From Erythrobacter donghaensis (GTDB taxonomy: Bacteria > Pseudomonadota > Alphaproteobacteria > Sphingomonadales > Sphingomonadaceae): a DNA stretch of 64,000 bases. The stretch is from assembly GCF_002155425.1 (NCBI RefSeq), contig NZ_MUYG01000010.1, positions 372,001-436,000 on the forward strand, read 5' to 3'. The position numbers and the translations under genes are program-made. The notes under the pieces are model-generated. The model saw only the letters and a list, made by a program, of their open reading frames with translations, had not been told where the DNA came from and made no database searches. Of the stretch, positions 35,087 to 43,693 are shown in pieces; position 1 is the first letter of the stretch; every line of letters begins with the position of its first letter.

Positions 35087-35422
35087 ATGACATTCGAACT
35101 TCTCGCCGCCGCTGCCGGCGCGGGCGCGCCCTCGGGGGCGGGCTTCCTGTTGTCCAACGTCGTGCCGATCGTCGGCATGGTCGCGATCTTCTGGTTCCTG
35201 ATCATCCGTCCGCAGATGAAGCAGCAGAAGGAACACCGCGCCAAGATCGCCGCCGTCAAGAAGGGCGATCAGGTGGTGACCGCAGGCGGCCTCGTCGGCA
35301 AGGTGGTGAAGGTCGACGATGTGTATTGCGAGATCGACCTCGGCACCAATGTCCGCGTCAAGGCGATCAAGGCCACGCTGGGCGACATCATCCCGCCGGG
35401 CGGCAAGCCCGCCAATGATTGA
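35087..35422 (+). CDS. yajC: Preprotein translocase subunit YajC
   Basis: 111 aa. One N-terminal membrane segment (VVPIVGMVAIFWFLII, about residues 25-40), then the canonical RPQMKQQKEHRAKIAAVKKGDQVVTAGGLVGKVVKV. It forms the SecDF-YajC accessory complex at the inner membrane. It heads yajC-secD-secF. Confidence 0.93.
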   Translation: MTFELLAAAAGAGAPSGAGFLLSNVVPIVGMVAIFWFLIIRPQMKQQKEHRAKIAAVKKGDQVVTAGGLVGKVVKVDDVYCEIDLGTNVRVKAIKATLGDIIPPGGKPAND

Positions 35423-35469
35423 TCCGGCGACCGCCGCACCTGCTCTCTTGCGCATGAGACCCTGACGCA

Positions 35470-37068
35470 ATGCTCGACTTCCCCCTCTGGAAAAAGCTCT
35501 CGCTCTGGGCAGTGACACTGGCGGCTTCGCTGCTGGCGCTGCCCTCGCTGGTCAATGTCGCGGGGCTGGACTGGCCTGCCGCGCTGCCCGACCCGCAGGT
35601 CAACCTCGGGCTCGACCTTGCCGGCGGCTCGCACCTGCTGCTCGAGGCCAAGGCCGACGACGTGCGCGCCCAGCGGCTCGAGAACATGGAAGAGACCGTC
35701 CGCCAGCTGATGCGCAACGCCAAGCCGCGCATCCGGATCGGCGATGTCTCCACCGCAGGGGGCGAATTGTCCTTCATGCTTGAAAGTCCGGCCGATATCG
35801 ACCGTGCACGCGGGCTGATCGAACCGGCGATGCAAGGCGCGAACACCGTGCGCGAGTGGGAACTCAACGTGGTCGATGGCCAGCGCATCGTGCTCACCCA
35901 GACCGATGCCGGGGTGAACCAGGCGATCGACGATGCCATGGCGAGCGCCACCGAAGTCGTGCGCCGTCGCATCGACGAGCTTGGCACGCGTGAGCCGACG
36001 ATCATCCGTCAGGGCGACACGCGGATCGTGGTGCAGGTGCCCGGCTTGCAGGACCCTGAAGCGCTGAAGGCGCTGGTCGGCAAGACCGCGCAGCTTGAAT
36101 TCAAGCTGGTCGATTTGAATGCGCTCCCCAGCAATGTCGAGGCGGGGATCGCGCCGGCGGGCAGCGAGATCTTCCCCTTCGCCCCCGGCACCCCGGAGCA
36201 GGGCTCTTCGCTGGCGGTGCGACGGCTCGGCGGCATCCGCGGCGACAACCTGACCGGCGCGCAGGCGGGCAAGGATCCGCAGACCAACGAGGACGTGGTC
36301 AACATCACCTTCGACGCGCAGGGCGGGGCGAAGTTCGCCAAACTGACCACCGAGAACGTCGGCAAGCCCTTTGCCATCATCCTCGACGGACAGGTGCTCT
36401 CAGCCCCCAGCATCCGCGGCCCGATCATCGGCGGCAGCGCCCAGATTTCGGGTAGTTTCACCGCTGCAAGCGCGAGCCAGCTGGCGATCGCGCTGCGCTC
36501 GGGCGCGCTACCGGTGCCGCTGGCGATTGTCGAAGAACGCACCGTCGGGCCTGATCTTGGCGCCGATTCGATCCGCAAGGGCCTGCTCGCGATGGGCATC
36601 GGCAGCCTTGCGGTGATTGCGCTGATGGTGGCGAGCTATGGCCGCTTCGGCGTCTATGCGACCGTGGCGCTGGTGTTCAACGTACTGATGCTGCTGGGGA
36701 TCATGGCGTTGGGCGGGTTCACCCTGACCCTGCCGGGGATCGCGGGCTTCGTCATCACCATCGGCGCGGCGGTGGACGCCAACGTGCTGATCAACGAGCG
36801 CATCCGCGAAGAGCGGGCGAGAGGGCGCAAGGTCATCGCCGCGGTCGAGACCGGCTACAAGGAAGCCAGCCGCGCGATCTTCGACGCCAACCTCACCAAC
36901 GTGATCTCGGGCGTGGCGCTGTTCGCCTTCGGTTCGGGGCCGGTGCGCGGCTTTGCGGTGGTGCTGATCATCGGCATCATCACCTCGGTCTTCACCGGGG
37001 TGACGCTGACCCGCATGTTCGTCGCCGGGTGGCTGCGCAAGGCGCGCCCCAACGACATCAATATTTGA
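35470..37068 (+). CDS. secD: Protein translocase subunit SecD
   Basis: 532 aa. N-terminal membrane segment, then the first periplasmic domain including DLAGGSHLLLEA, the P1 head region, and a second part with FDAQGGAKFAKLT. Five C-terminal membrane segments contain GADSIRKGLLAMGIGSLAVIA and the conserved GAAVDANVLINERIREE proton-relay Asp. Uses proton motive force to complete translocation. 13 nt before secF. Confidence 0.95.
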   Translation: MLDFPLWKKLSLWAVTLAASLLALPSLVNVAGLDWPAALPDPQVNLGLDLAGGSHLLLEAKADDVRAQRLENMEETVRQLMRNAKPRIRIGDVSTAGGELSFMLESPADIDRARGLIEPAMQGANTVREWELNVVDGQRIVLTQTDAGVNQAIDDAMASATEVVRRRIDELGTREPTIIRQGDTRIVVQVPGLQDPEALKALVGKTAQLEFKLVDLNALPSNVEAGIAPAGSEIFPFAPGTPEQGSSLAVRRLGGIRGDNLTGAQAGKDPQTNEDVVNITFDAQGGAKFAKLTTENVGKPFAIILDGQVLSAPSIRGPIIGGSAQISGSFTAASASQLAIALRSGALPVPLAIVEERTVGPDLGADSIRKGLLAMGIGSLAVIALMVASYGRFGVYATVALVFNVLMLLGIMALGGFTLTLPGIAGFVITIGAAVDANVLINERIREERARGRKVIAAVETGYKEASRAIFDANLTNVISGVALFAFGSGPVRGFAVVLIIGIITSVFTGVTLTRMFVAGWLRKARPNDINI

Positions 37069-37081
37069 GGAGCGCGAGACG

Positions 37082-38059
37082 ATGAAACTTCTGAAGCTCG
37101 TCCCCGACAACACCAATATCAAGTTCCTGAAGCTGCGCGTGCCGTTCTTCGTGGTCAGCCTCGTGCTGATCCTCGGCAGCTGGGCGGCGGTGGCGGTCAA
37201 CGGCCTCAACTTCGGCGTCGATTTTGCAGGCGGGCAGGAAGTGCGCATGACCTTTCAGGAGCGCGAGACCGCACCCATCCCGCAGCTGCGCGAGCTGGTC
37301 GAGGGGCTTGGCTATGGCAGCCCGGTGGTGCAAGAATTCGGCGCGCCCAACCAGGTCTCGGTGCGCGTGCCCCTGCCCGAAGGGGCCGAGGATACCCCCG
37401 GTGCCGCACGCGCGATCGGCGACAAGGTGATCGCCACGATCACCACCGAATATCCCGACGCCCGGAAGGACGGCAACGACACCGTGTCCGGCAAGGTCGC
37501 TGGCGAGTTCCGCAATTCGGCGATCCTTGCGCTTCTGGCGGCGATGGCGGCGGTGTCGCTTTATATCTGGGTGCGGTTCGAATGGCAGTTCGGAGTCGGC
37601 GCGATGTTCGCGCTGGTGCACGACGTGTCGGTGACGCTCGGCCTGTTTGCGCTGACGCAGATGGAGTTCAGCTTGCAGATCGTCGCGGCGATCCTTGCGA
37701 TCATCGGCTATTCGCTGAACGATACCATCGTCGTCTATGACCGCATCCGCGAGAACCTGAAGAAATACCGCAAGATGGACATGGGCGATCTGCTCGATCT
37801 GTCGGTCAACGAAACGCTGGCGCGCACGGTGATGACCTCGCTGACGCTGTTCATCGCGCTGATCCCGCTGCTGATCTTCGGCCCGCCGAGTCTGTTCGGC
37901 ATGGTCGCGGCGATCACCGTGGGCCTGTTCATCGGCACCTATTCCTCGATCTACATGGCAGGGCCCTTGCTGATCTGGATGGGGGTGACGACCAACAGCT
38001 TCGTCCAGACCGAAAGCGCGGTCGACCGGCAGGAAAAGATCGCGCGCGGCGAGGTGTAA
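37082..38059 (+). CDS. secF: Protein translocase subunit SecF
   Basis: 325 aa. The N-terminal membrane segment is followed by GLNFGVDFAGGQEVRM (first periplasmic domain) and five more membrane segments; ILAIIGYSLNDTIVVYDRIREN is the conserved 'GYSlNDTIVvfDRIREN' motif and MTSLTLFIALIPLLIFG follows. Works with SecD. An inverted repeat follows the stop. Confidence 0.95.
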   Translation: MKLLKLVPDNTNIKFLKLRVPFFVVSLVLILGSWAAVAVNGLNFGVDFAGGQEVRMTFQERETAPIPQLRELVEGLGYGSPVVQEFGAPNQVSVRVPLPEGAEDTPGAARAIGDKVIATITTEYPDARKDGNDTVSGKVAGEFRNSAILALLAAMAAVSLYIWVRFEWQFGVGAMFALVHDVSVTLGLFALTQMEFSLQIVAAILAIIGYSLNDTIVVYDRIRENLKKYRKMDMGDLLDLSVNETLARTVMTSLTLFIALIPLLIFGPPSLFGMVAAITVGLFIGTYSSIYMAGPLLIWMGVTTNSFVQTESAVDRQEKIARGEV

Positions 38060-38062
38060 GCG

Positions 38063-38084
38063 GGGAGCGGGGCGACCCGCTCCC
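38063..38084. terminator. Short GC hairpin between convergent secF and glycosyltransferase genes
   Basis: GGGAGCGGG and CCCGCTCCC form a 9-bp stem with a 4-nt loop, 4 nt after the secF stop and 5 nt before the end of the opposite gene. No T-run follows on either strand, so it is at best a weak or Rho-dependent stop for both genes. Confidence 0.4.
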
Positions 38085-38088
38085 GCGA

Positions 38089-39270
38089 TTACCGGGCCAA
38101 TAAGGCCTCGTAATGCGCGGCCAGCGCGGCTGCGTTTGCTTCCCAGCTGAAGTGCTCGGTCAGCGCGGCCACGGCCTCGCGGGGGGGCGGGTTGTTGAGC
38201 ACCGCGTTGATCCCGGCGGCCACCGCCTGCGGATTGCGTGCCACCAACCGCCCGGCGGTCTCGCTCGCGATCAGTTCGCGCGCGCCGCCGACATCGCAGG
38301 TCACCACTGGCGTCCCGCAGGCGAGCGCTTCGACCCAGGCATTTGCGAGCCCTTCGCTGACCGTCGGCAGCACCATCACATCGGCGGCTGACAGCAGCAG
38401 CGGCATCAGGTCGTGATCGACCGATCCGGCGAAGAACACCCTGTCCGCCACACCCTCGCGCGCCGCCTGCACGCGCAGGGCCGCCTCGTTCTCGCCCTTG
38501 CCGATCAGTACCAGCCGCGCGCCGGGAATGTCCTGCAAGGCCGCGATGGCGATTCCCTGCCCCTTGCGCTCGATCAGTGCGCCGACGCAGGCGAGCAGCG
38601 GCGCAGTGTCGGGCATGGCAAAGCCCAGCTCAACGCTCAGCTGACGGCGCAGCTGCGTGTGGCCGAGCGGGCGGAAGCGGTCGCGGTCGAGGCCGGTGTA
38701 GTGCAGCGTGATCTTGTCCGCATCCATCCCCATCGCAGCCATCTGCCCGGCGAGATCGCGGCTGACAGCGAGCAGTCCGGTTGCCGCCTCGGCCGCATCG
38801 AGCATCTGGCGGCGGGCGAAATCCTGCTCGCCCCAGAAGCTGATATCGCTCCCCCGCGCCTTGATCGACAGCGGCAGGCCGGTCGCGCGTGCGATCTCCG
38901 CCGCGGCGGGGCCATCGGGGAAGAAGAACTGCGCGTCGAGCATGTCGATTGGCGTGGCGGCATGGATGCGCTCCACCAGCGGGAGCGCGGCCCGGGAGAT
39001 GGCCGCCGCATTGCGCCGCGCGCCGATACGCGGGATCAGCGTGAAGCGCGGGCGGTAGACGGTTACGCCGCCTTCCACGGCCACGTCGGGCAGATCGGCG
39101 AGCGGGCGATAGCGACCCAGCGCCAGTGGCGGCAGGCCGATCGGATTGACCAGTGTCACCCGCCAGTCCCCGCGCTTGGCCAGCGCCTCCAGCGAGCGCG
39201 CGACGAAGGTGCCGAACCGCGGATTGACCGGGTTGGGATAGAGCGTCGAGAGAGCGAGGACGTGCTTCAC
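38089..39270 (-). CDS. Glycosyltransferase family 4 protein
   Basis: 393 aa from a GTG start. GT-B fold: N-terminal LSTLYPNPVNPRFGTFVARS (acceptor site), C-terminal donor domain with LLACVGALIERKGQGIAIAA, RLVLIGKGENEAALR, DRVFFAGSVDHDLMPLLLSA, and the EX7E-like motif SEGLANAWVEALACGTPVV. It probably transfers a sugar from a nucleotide donor to a surface glycan or lipid. No other cell-wall gene is adjacent. Confidence 0.88.
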   Translation of the reverse strand: MKHVLALSTLYPNPVNPRFGTFVARSLEALAKRGDWRVTLVNPIGLPPLALGRYRPLADLPDVAVEGGVTVYRPRFTLIPRIGARRNAAAISRAALPLVERIHAATPIDMLDAQFFFPDGPAAAEIARATGLPLSIKARGSDISFWGEQDFARRQMLDAAEAATGLLAVSRDLAGQMAAMGMDADKITLHYTGLDRDRFRPLGHTQLRRQLSVELGFAMPDTAPLLACVGALIERKGQGIAIAALQDIPGARLVLIGKGENEAALRVQAAREGVADRVFFAGSVDHDLMPLLLSAADVMVLPTVSEGLANAWVEALACGTPVVTCDVGGARELIASETAGRLVARNPQAVAAGINAVLNNPPPREAVAALTEHFSWEANAAALAAHYEALLAR

Positions 39271-39295
39271 GGGCGCACCTTTAGCTCCGGCGGCC

Positions 39296-39874
39296 TTAAA
39301 GCGGTCTCACCAGCATGAAGGCGACCGCCACCCATGCCGGATTGTCGACCACCACCTGCTTCTGCCCCGCACCCGGCGGCAGCAGGCCGACCAACGTGTC
39401 GCGCCGGTCGATCAGCCGCCCGAAGGCGAAGCGCCCGCCGGAGCGGGGGACGAGGCAATCGCGGTTGATCGCCGACTGCACCGCAGATGGAGCGATCGGG
39501 CGCAGCCAGAGCAGATCGCCCGCGCGATATTCTCCGATGCTGGCGGTGATCGCCAGCACCAGCGGCGGCGGGCCATCTTCGCCCGCCAGCTCGTGCGGCA
39601 GCACTGCCTCGCGCGGGGTGGAGAGCGCCTCGGGACCGGTTGCGCCGAGTTCAGCGACGATCTGCGCCCGCGCGCCGGTCTCGTCCCGCATCAGGCTGGC
39701 GGGCTCCACGCCGAGCGCGGCGGCGATCTTGTTCATCCAGCCAAGCGACAATTGCCGCATCCCGGTCTCCAGCCGCCCGATGGTCTGCGCGGTGGTGGGC
39801 GGGTCGCAGGCGGCGGCGAGGTCTGCCAGCGTCAGCCCCTTCGCCTTGCGGATGTCGCGGATGCGGTTGGTCAT
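39296..39874 (-). CDS. XRE-family repressor with C-terminal S24-like domain (RogA-like?)
   Basis: 192 aa. The N-terminal HTH (MTNRIRDIRKAKGLTLADLA, then TTAQTIGRLETGMRQLSLGWMNKIAAALG) is a Cro/CI type. The C-terminal half (SIGEYRAGDLLWLRP ... CLVPRSGGRFAFGRLIDR) looks like a LexA/S24 dimerisation fold; no clear Ser-Lys protease pair is seen. It is divergent from a DUF6456 gene, an order that resembles the repressor/activator pair of gene transfer agents in other alphaproteobacteria (recalled from literature, to be checked). The 96-nt spacer holds candidate operators. Confidence 0.82.
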   Translation of the reverse strand: MTNRIRDIRKAKGLTLADLAAACDPPTTAQTIGRLETGMRQLSLGWMNKIAAALGVEPASLMRDETGARAQIVAELGATGPEALSTPREAVLPHELAGEDGPPPLVLAITASIGEYRAGDLLWLRPIAPSAVQSAINRDCLVPRSGGRFAFGRLIDRRDTLVGLLPPGAGQKQVVVDNPAWVAVAFMLVRPL

Positions 39875-39888
39875 GTCACTCCAGCAGA

Positions 39889-39917
39889 TTTAACCGAATT
39901 GGTTTTCCCTTTCCTAC
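39889..39917 (+). promoter_or_regulatory. Candidate operator/promoter between XRE repressor and DUF6456 gene
   Basis: Plus strand: TTTAACC (39889-39895), ATTGGTT (39898-39904) and TTTCCTAC (39910-39917). AACC-gaatt-GGTT forms a short inverted repeat. TTTCCTAC ends exactly 53 nt before the DUF6456 ATG, the same position as before the holin start. On the other strand GGTTAAATC, a word also present at the holin promoter, lies close to the repressor start. Confidence 0.5.
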
Positions 39918-39970
39918 AGATGTGCTGACTTGGCAAGTCCGGTTTTGCGCCCAATCGCAAAGGAACCAGC

Positions 39971-40450
39971 ATGAAACGCCATCTCGCCGAACGAGAGCTT
40001 ACGCCCGAAGGCCCGCGTCGTGGCGCGATCAAGAGCGACGCGCGTCCGCGCCGCACGGTGACGGTCAATCTGGCCGAAAGCCCGCTCGCCTGGCTGCACG
40101 CACGCGGGCATCTGCCCACGCGGCTGCTCGACGCGGGCGAGGCCCTGCGCGCCGATTACGAGCGCAGCGCGCTGCCCGCAAACATCACTATGCGCTGGGA
40201 TCCGGTGCGGGTGAAATCGACCGGCGATCGCGGCCTGGCACCGTCCGAAAAGCAGATCGCCGCGCGTCAGCGCTTCGACGGGGCCATCCGCGCTGCGGGC
40301 AAGGGGCTGGAGGACATCCTGTGGCGCGTGGTCTGCGCGGGCGAGGCGCTGCCCGAGGCCGAAAAGAGCCTCGGCTGGCCCGCGCGCAGCGGCAAGCTGG
40401 TGCTCGCGATCGCGCTGGAGCGGGTGGCGGACTACTACCAGATCACCTGA
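39971..40450 (+). CDS. DUF6456 domain protein (GafZ/GafA C-terminus-like regulator)
   Basis: 159 aa, with AAAGGAA before the ATG. The DUF6456 pattern occupies about residues 34-157: NLAESPLAWLHARGHLPTRL, LDAGEALRADYERSALP, ITMRWDPVRV, and LEDILWRVVCAGEALPEAEK, GWPARSGKLVLAIALERVADYY. The DUF6456 region is found in the C-terminal part of GTA activator GafA and in its separate counterpart GafZ (established in Rhodobacter and Caulobacter, as recalled). No DnaA-like GafY partner is adjacent. Function as a GTA activator is inferred. Confidence 0.7.
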   Translation: MKRHLAERELTPEGPRRGAIKSDARPRRTVTVNLAESPLAWLHARGHLPTRLLDAGEALRADYERSALPANITMRWDPVRVKSTGDRGLAPSEKQIAARQRFDGAIRAAGKGLEDILWRVVCAGEALPEAEKSLGWPARSGKLVLAIALERVADYYQIT

Positions 40451-40518
40451 TCCGGCGGGGCGGGAGTTTTGCTCCTGGACAGTGTCTCATGTGTCTCCAA
40501 CAGGAGGCGCCGGAGCCA

Positions 40519-42354
40519 TCAGCCCTCGACCATTTCCGCCAGCATCAGCCAGCGCTCCTCGGCGGCGTCCTTCTCGGCGCGGGCATTGGCGATGCCTTCG
40601 CTGATCGTGGCGAACCGCTTGGGGTCGCTGGTGTAGAGGCCGGGGTCGGCCAGCAGGGCTTCGCCCTTGGCGATGATCGCTTCGAGCTCTTCGATCCGTG
40701 CGGGCAGGATCTCGTAATCGCGCTGGTCCTTGTAGGTCAGCTTGGGCGCGGCAGCGGGCTTTGACGGTGCGCCGGGTTGTTGCGAGGGCGTTGAGCGGTC
40801 ATGCACGGGTTGTTGTGCGGTCTTGGCGGGTTTGTTGCCGGGTTTGCGCTTGGCCTCCCAGTCGGCATAGCCGCCCGCCACAATGTCCACCTTCCCCGAC
40901 CCGTCGAGCCCGAGCGTGACGGTCACGGTGCGGTCGAGGAAGTCGCGGTCGTGGCTGACGATCAGCACGGTGCCGTCGAAATCAGCGATCACCTCCTGCA
41001 ACAGGTCGAGCGTTTCGAGGTCGAGGTCGTTGGTTGGCTCGTCGAGCACCAAGAGGTTGGCGGTGCGCGCAAATTCGCGGGCCAGCAGCAGGCGGGAGCG
41101 CTCCCCGCCCGAGAGTATGCCGACCTTGGTGTCGACCAGGCCGGGATCGAACAGGAAGTCCTTGAGGTAGGCCATGACATGCTTGCGCACCCCGCGCACG
41201 TCGATCCAGTCGCCGCCTTCAGCGAGGATCTGGCGCACGGTCGCGCCCGGTTCGAGCAGCTTCCTCTGCTGGTCGATCATCACCCCGGTCAGCGTGCGCG
41301 CATGGGTGACAGTGCCGGTGTCGGGTTCAAGCTCGCGGGTGAGCAGCTTCAGCAGCGTGGTCTTGCCCGCGCCGTTCGCGCCGACGATGCCGATGCGGTC
41401 GCCGTTCTGGATGCGCAGGGAGAAGGGCTTGACGATCGCGCGCTCCCCGAAGGACTTCGAGATGCCTTCGGCGACGATCACCGACTTCGACTTGAAGTCA
41501 TCATCGCTCGACAGCTTGAGCTTGGCCGTCCCCGCGCCCGAGATCATCGCGGCCCGCGTGGCGCGCATCTGGTGCAGCTTCTCAAGCCGCCCTTGGTTGC
41601 GCTTGCGCCGCGCGGTCACCCCGCGCTCCAGCCAATGCGCCTCGATCTTGAGCTTGGCATCGAGCCGGTCGGCGTTGCGCGCTTCCTCGGCGTAGACGGT
41701 CTCCTCCCACGCCTCGTACCCGCCGAAGCCGACCTCCTTGCGCCGCAGCGTCCCGCGGTCGAGCCACAGGGTCGCGCGGGTCAGACGGGTGAGGAAGGTG
41801 CGGTCGTGGCTGATCGTGATGAAGGCCCCGCGATAGCGGCTCAGCCAGTCCTCCAACCAGTCGATTGCGGCCAGATCGAGGTGGTTGGTCGGCTCGTCCA
41901 GCAGCAGCAGATCGGGCTCCTGCGCCAGCGCGCGGGCGATGGCGGCGCGGCGCCGCTCGCCACCGCTGGCGGTGGCAGCGGGACGGCTCATGTCGATCCC
42001 GAGCTGGCCGGCGATAGCATCCACCTCGTGCGCGGCGGGCGCATCCTCGCCGCCGATGGCAAAGTCCATCAGCGTGGCGTAGCTCGAAAGATCGGGGTCC
42101 TGTTCGAGGAACACGATCCGCGTGCCCGGCTTCACCCGCCGATGTCCGCGATCCGGCTCGATCTTGCCGGTGATGATCTTGAGCAACGTGGTCTTGCCCG
42201 CGCCGTTGCGGCCGATCAGCGCCAGCCGATCGCCGGGGAGCACGTGCAGGTCGATCGGCGCCGCGCCGCTGGTGGGCGTCGGCCCGCCGAACAGCCAGCG
42301 GCCGCCCTGTTGCAACGCGATGCCTTCGAGCGAGAAGATGGGGGGCTGTGCCAT
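40519..42354 (-). CDS. ABC-F family ATPase (Uup-like)
   Basis: 611 aa from the ATG at 42354, preferred because AGGTGG lies just before it; a GTG at 42366 is an alternative. Two ATPase domains with GRNGAGKTTLL and GANGAGKTTLL Walker A, SGGERRRAAIARAL and LSGGERSRLLLARE signatures, and LLLDEPTNHLD and LVLDEPTNDLD Walker B. A charged C-terminal coiled-coil (about 540-605) typical of Uup follows a basic Pro/Gln linker. Probably acts on ribosomes or on DNA-excision intermediates. Divergent from the SIMPL-domain gene. Confidence 0.88.
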   Translation of the reverse strand: MAQPPIFSLEGIALQQGGRWLFGGPTPTSGAAPIDLHVLPGDRLALIGRNGAGKTTLLKIITGKIEPDRGHRRVKPGTRIVFLEQDPDLSSYATLMDFAIGGEDAPAAHEVDAIAGQLGIDMSRPAATASGGERRRAAIARALAQEPDLLLLDEPTNHLDLAAIDWLEDWLSRYRGAFITISHDRTFLTRLTRATLWLDRGTLRRKEVGFGGYEAWEETVYAEEARNADRLDAKLKIEAHWLERGVTARRKRNQGRLEKLHQMRATRAAMISGAGTAKLKLSSDDDFKSKSVIVAEGISKSFGERAIVKPFSLRIQNGDRIGIVGANGAGKTTLLKLLTRELEPDTGTVTHARTLTGVMIDQQRKLLEPGATVRQILAEGGDWIDVRGVRKHVMAYLKDFLFDPGLVDTKVGILSGGERSRLLLAREFARTANLLVLDEPTNDLDLETLDLLQEVIADFDGTVLIVSHDRDFLDRTVTVTLGLDGSGKVDIVAGGYADWEAKRKPGNKPAKTAQQPVHDRSTPSQQPGAPSKPAAAPKLTYKDQRDYEILPARIEELEAIIAKGEALLADPGLYTSDPKRFATISEGIANARAEKDAAEERWLMLAEMVEG

Positions 42355-42397
42355 GCGATGCGCCACCTAGGCGCTGACGGCGCCCGCCACAAGAGAC

Positions 42398-42423
42398 GGA
42401 ACATTGCCGGAAACGCCACGGTT
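42398..42423 (+). promoter_or_regulatory. Possible EcfG-type general-stress promoter before the SIMPL-domain gene
   Basis: GGAAC at 42398-42402 and CGGTT at 42419-42423, with a 16-nt spacer, resemble the alphaproteobacterial general-stress consensus GGAAC-N16/17-CGTT (known family pattern). The -10 side has one extra base against CGTT. It is well placed, 55 nt upstream of the ATG. Confidence 0.35.
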
Positions 42424-42477
42424 CAGTCCCGCGAAAGCCGAGGCGCGCCATGCGCACAGCGAAACGGAGAATTGCCC

Positions 42478-43215
42478 ATGTTGAAGCCCCTTACCCTTTC
42501 TGTTGCCGCTGCCGCCCTGAGCATGCCCGCGATCGCCGCCGCTGCGCCGCAGATCGACATCGCTGCCACCGGGCCGGTGGTCGAACTCAGCGTCTTCGAG
42601 AGTGTGGAGGTCGCCCCCGATCTCGTAACCATCGGTGCGGGCGTCACCACCGAAGCCCTCACCGCGACCGAGGCGTTGCGCCAGAACTCGGCCGAGATGC
42701 AGAAGGTGATCGCGCGCATCAAGGCTTCGGGCGTGGCCGAGAAGGACATCCAGACCACCGGGATCAATCTCAATGCCCGCTACGATTACGATCAGCAATC
42801 CCAGCGGCAGGTGTTCCGGGGTTATCAGGCCTCGAACCGCGTCAATGTGATCCTGCGCAAGATCGACGATACGGGCCGCGTGCTCGATGCGCTGGTCGAG
42901 GCAGGGGCGACCGATCTGAGCGGCCCCGACTTCTCGATCGACGACGATACCGCCGCAAAGGACGCCGCCCGCAAGCGCGCGGTCGAGCGCGCCAACGCGC
43001 AGGCGAAGGCCTATGCCGCGATGCTCGGCTACCAGAACGTCCGCGTTCTCTCGATCAGCGAGGCGATGCAGGGCATGGGGCCGATGCCGATGAGCAAGTC
43101 GCGCGACGCAATCGAACTCACCGCTTCGGCACCGCCGGTGCAGCCAGGCATGGTCCAGACCGGCGTCAATGTCGCCATCACTTACGAGATGGTCGGCGGC
43201 CCGGCGGCCCGTTAA
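42478..43215 (+). CDS. SIMPL-domain (DUF541) exported protein
   Basis: 245 aa, ATG with GGAG eight bases upstream. Signal peptide at residues 1-22 (MLKPLTLSVAAAALSMPAIA). The SIMPL domain covers the rest: SVFESVEVAPDLVTIGAGVT, IKASGVAEKDIQTTGINLNA, VNVILRKIDDTGRVLDALV, and YAAMLGYQNVRVLSISEAM. Such proteins are periplasmic or outer-membrane-associated and of uncertain role, often tied to envelope stress. Possibly controlled by the EcfG-like promoter above. Confidence 0.88.
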   Translation: MLKPLTLSVAAAALSMPAIAAAAPQIDIAATGPVVELSVFESVEVAPDLVTIGAGVTTEALTATEALRQNSAEMQKVIARIKASGVAEKDIQTTGINLNARYDYDQQSQRQVFRGYQASNRVNVILRKIDDTGRVLDALVEAGATDLSGPDFSIDDDTAAKDAARKRAVERANAQAKAYAAMLGYQNVRVLSISEAMQGMGPMPMSKSRDAIELTASAPPVQPGMVQTGVNVAITYEMVGGPAAR

Positions 43216-43262
43216 GTCATTCACGGCTTGTTCAATGGAGGGCGGATAGGCATGGTCACACT

Positions 43263-43571
43263 ATGAAACACCGCTCCGCCCTCCTCCTGTCCGCGCTTGC
43301 CGCGCTCGCCCTGGCCCCGATGCCCGCATCGGCGCAGGATCAGCCGCGCGGCGATCAGGGCGAGGCCCGGCGTGAGGCCGAGGCGGGCAACATCATGCGT
43401 TCGCGCGAGATCGAGGCGCGGATCCTGCCGACCATGAAGGGCGCGGAATATCTCGGCTTTGCCTATGATTCGACCGCACGGGCCTATCGCCTCAAGTTCA
43501 TCAAGGATGGCCGCGTGACCTATGTCGATGTCGATGCCCGCACCGGGCGTGTCATCGGCCGGTCGCGCTGA
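43263..43571 (+). CDS. Small exported PepSY-like protein
   Basis: 102 aa with a signal peptide (KHRSALLLSALAALALAPMP, cleavage near ASAQ). The mature part, ARILPTMKGAEYLGFAYDST followed by LKFIKDGRVTYVDVDARTGR, has the short alpha-beta pattern of a PepSY domain. The two-component system follows after 122 nt and this protein may be a periplasmic partner of it; this is an inference from position. Confidence 0.6.
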   Translation: MKHRSALLLSALAALALAPMPASAQDQPRGDQGEARREAEAGNIMRSREIEARILPTMKGAEYLGFAYDSTARAYRLKFIKDGRVTYVDVDARTGRVIGRSR

Positions 43572-43693
43572 CGGGCCGGGCAGATGCGCGCATCTTTCGG
43601 GGACAGCCGCGGTGCGGCGGCGGGTGCCTTGCTTGACGCATCCCCGCCAAAAGCGCACCAACCGGCCAACACAATTCAAGGGTATGGTGGTTC

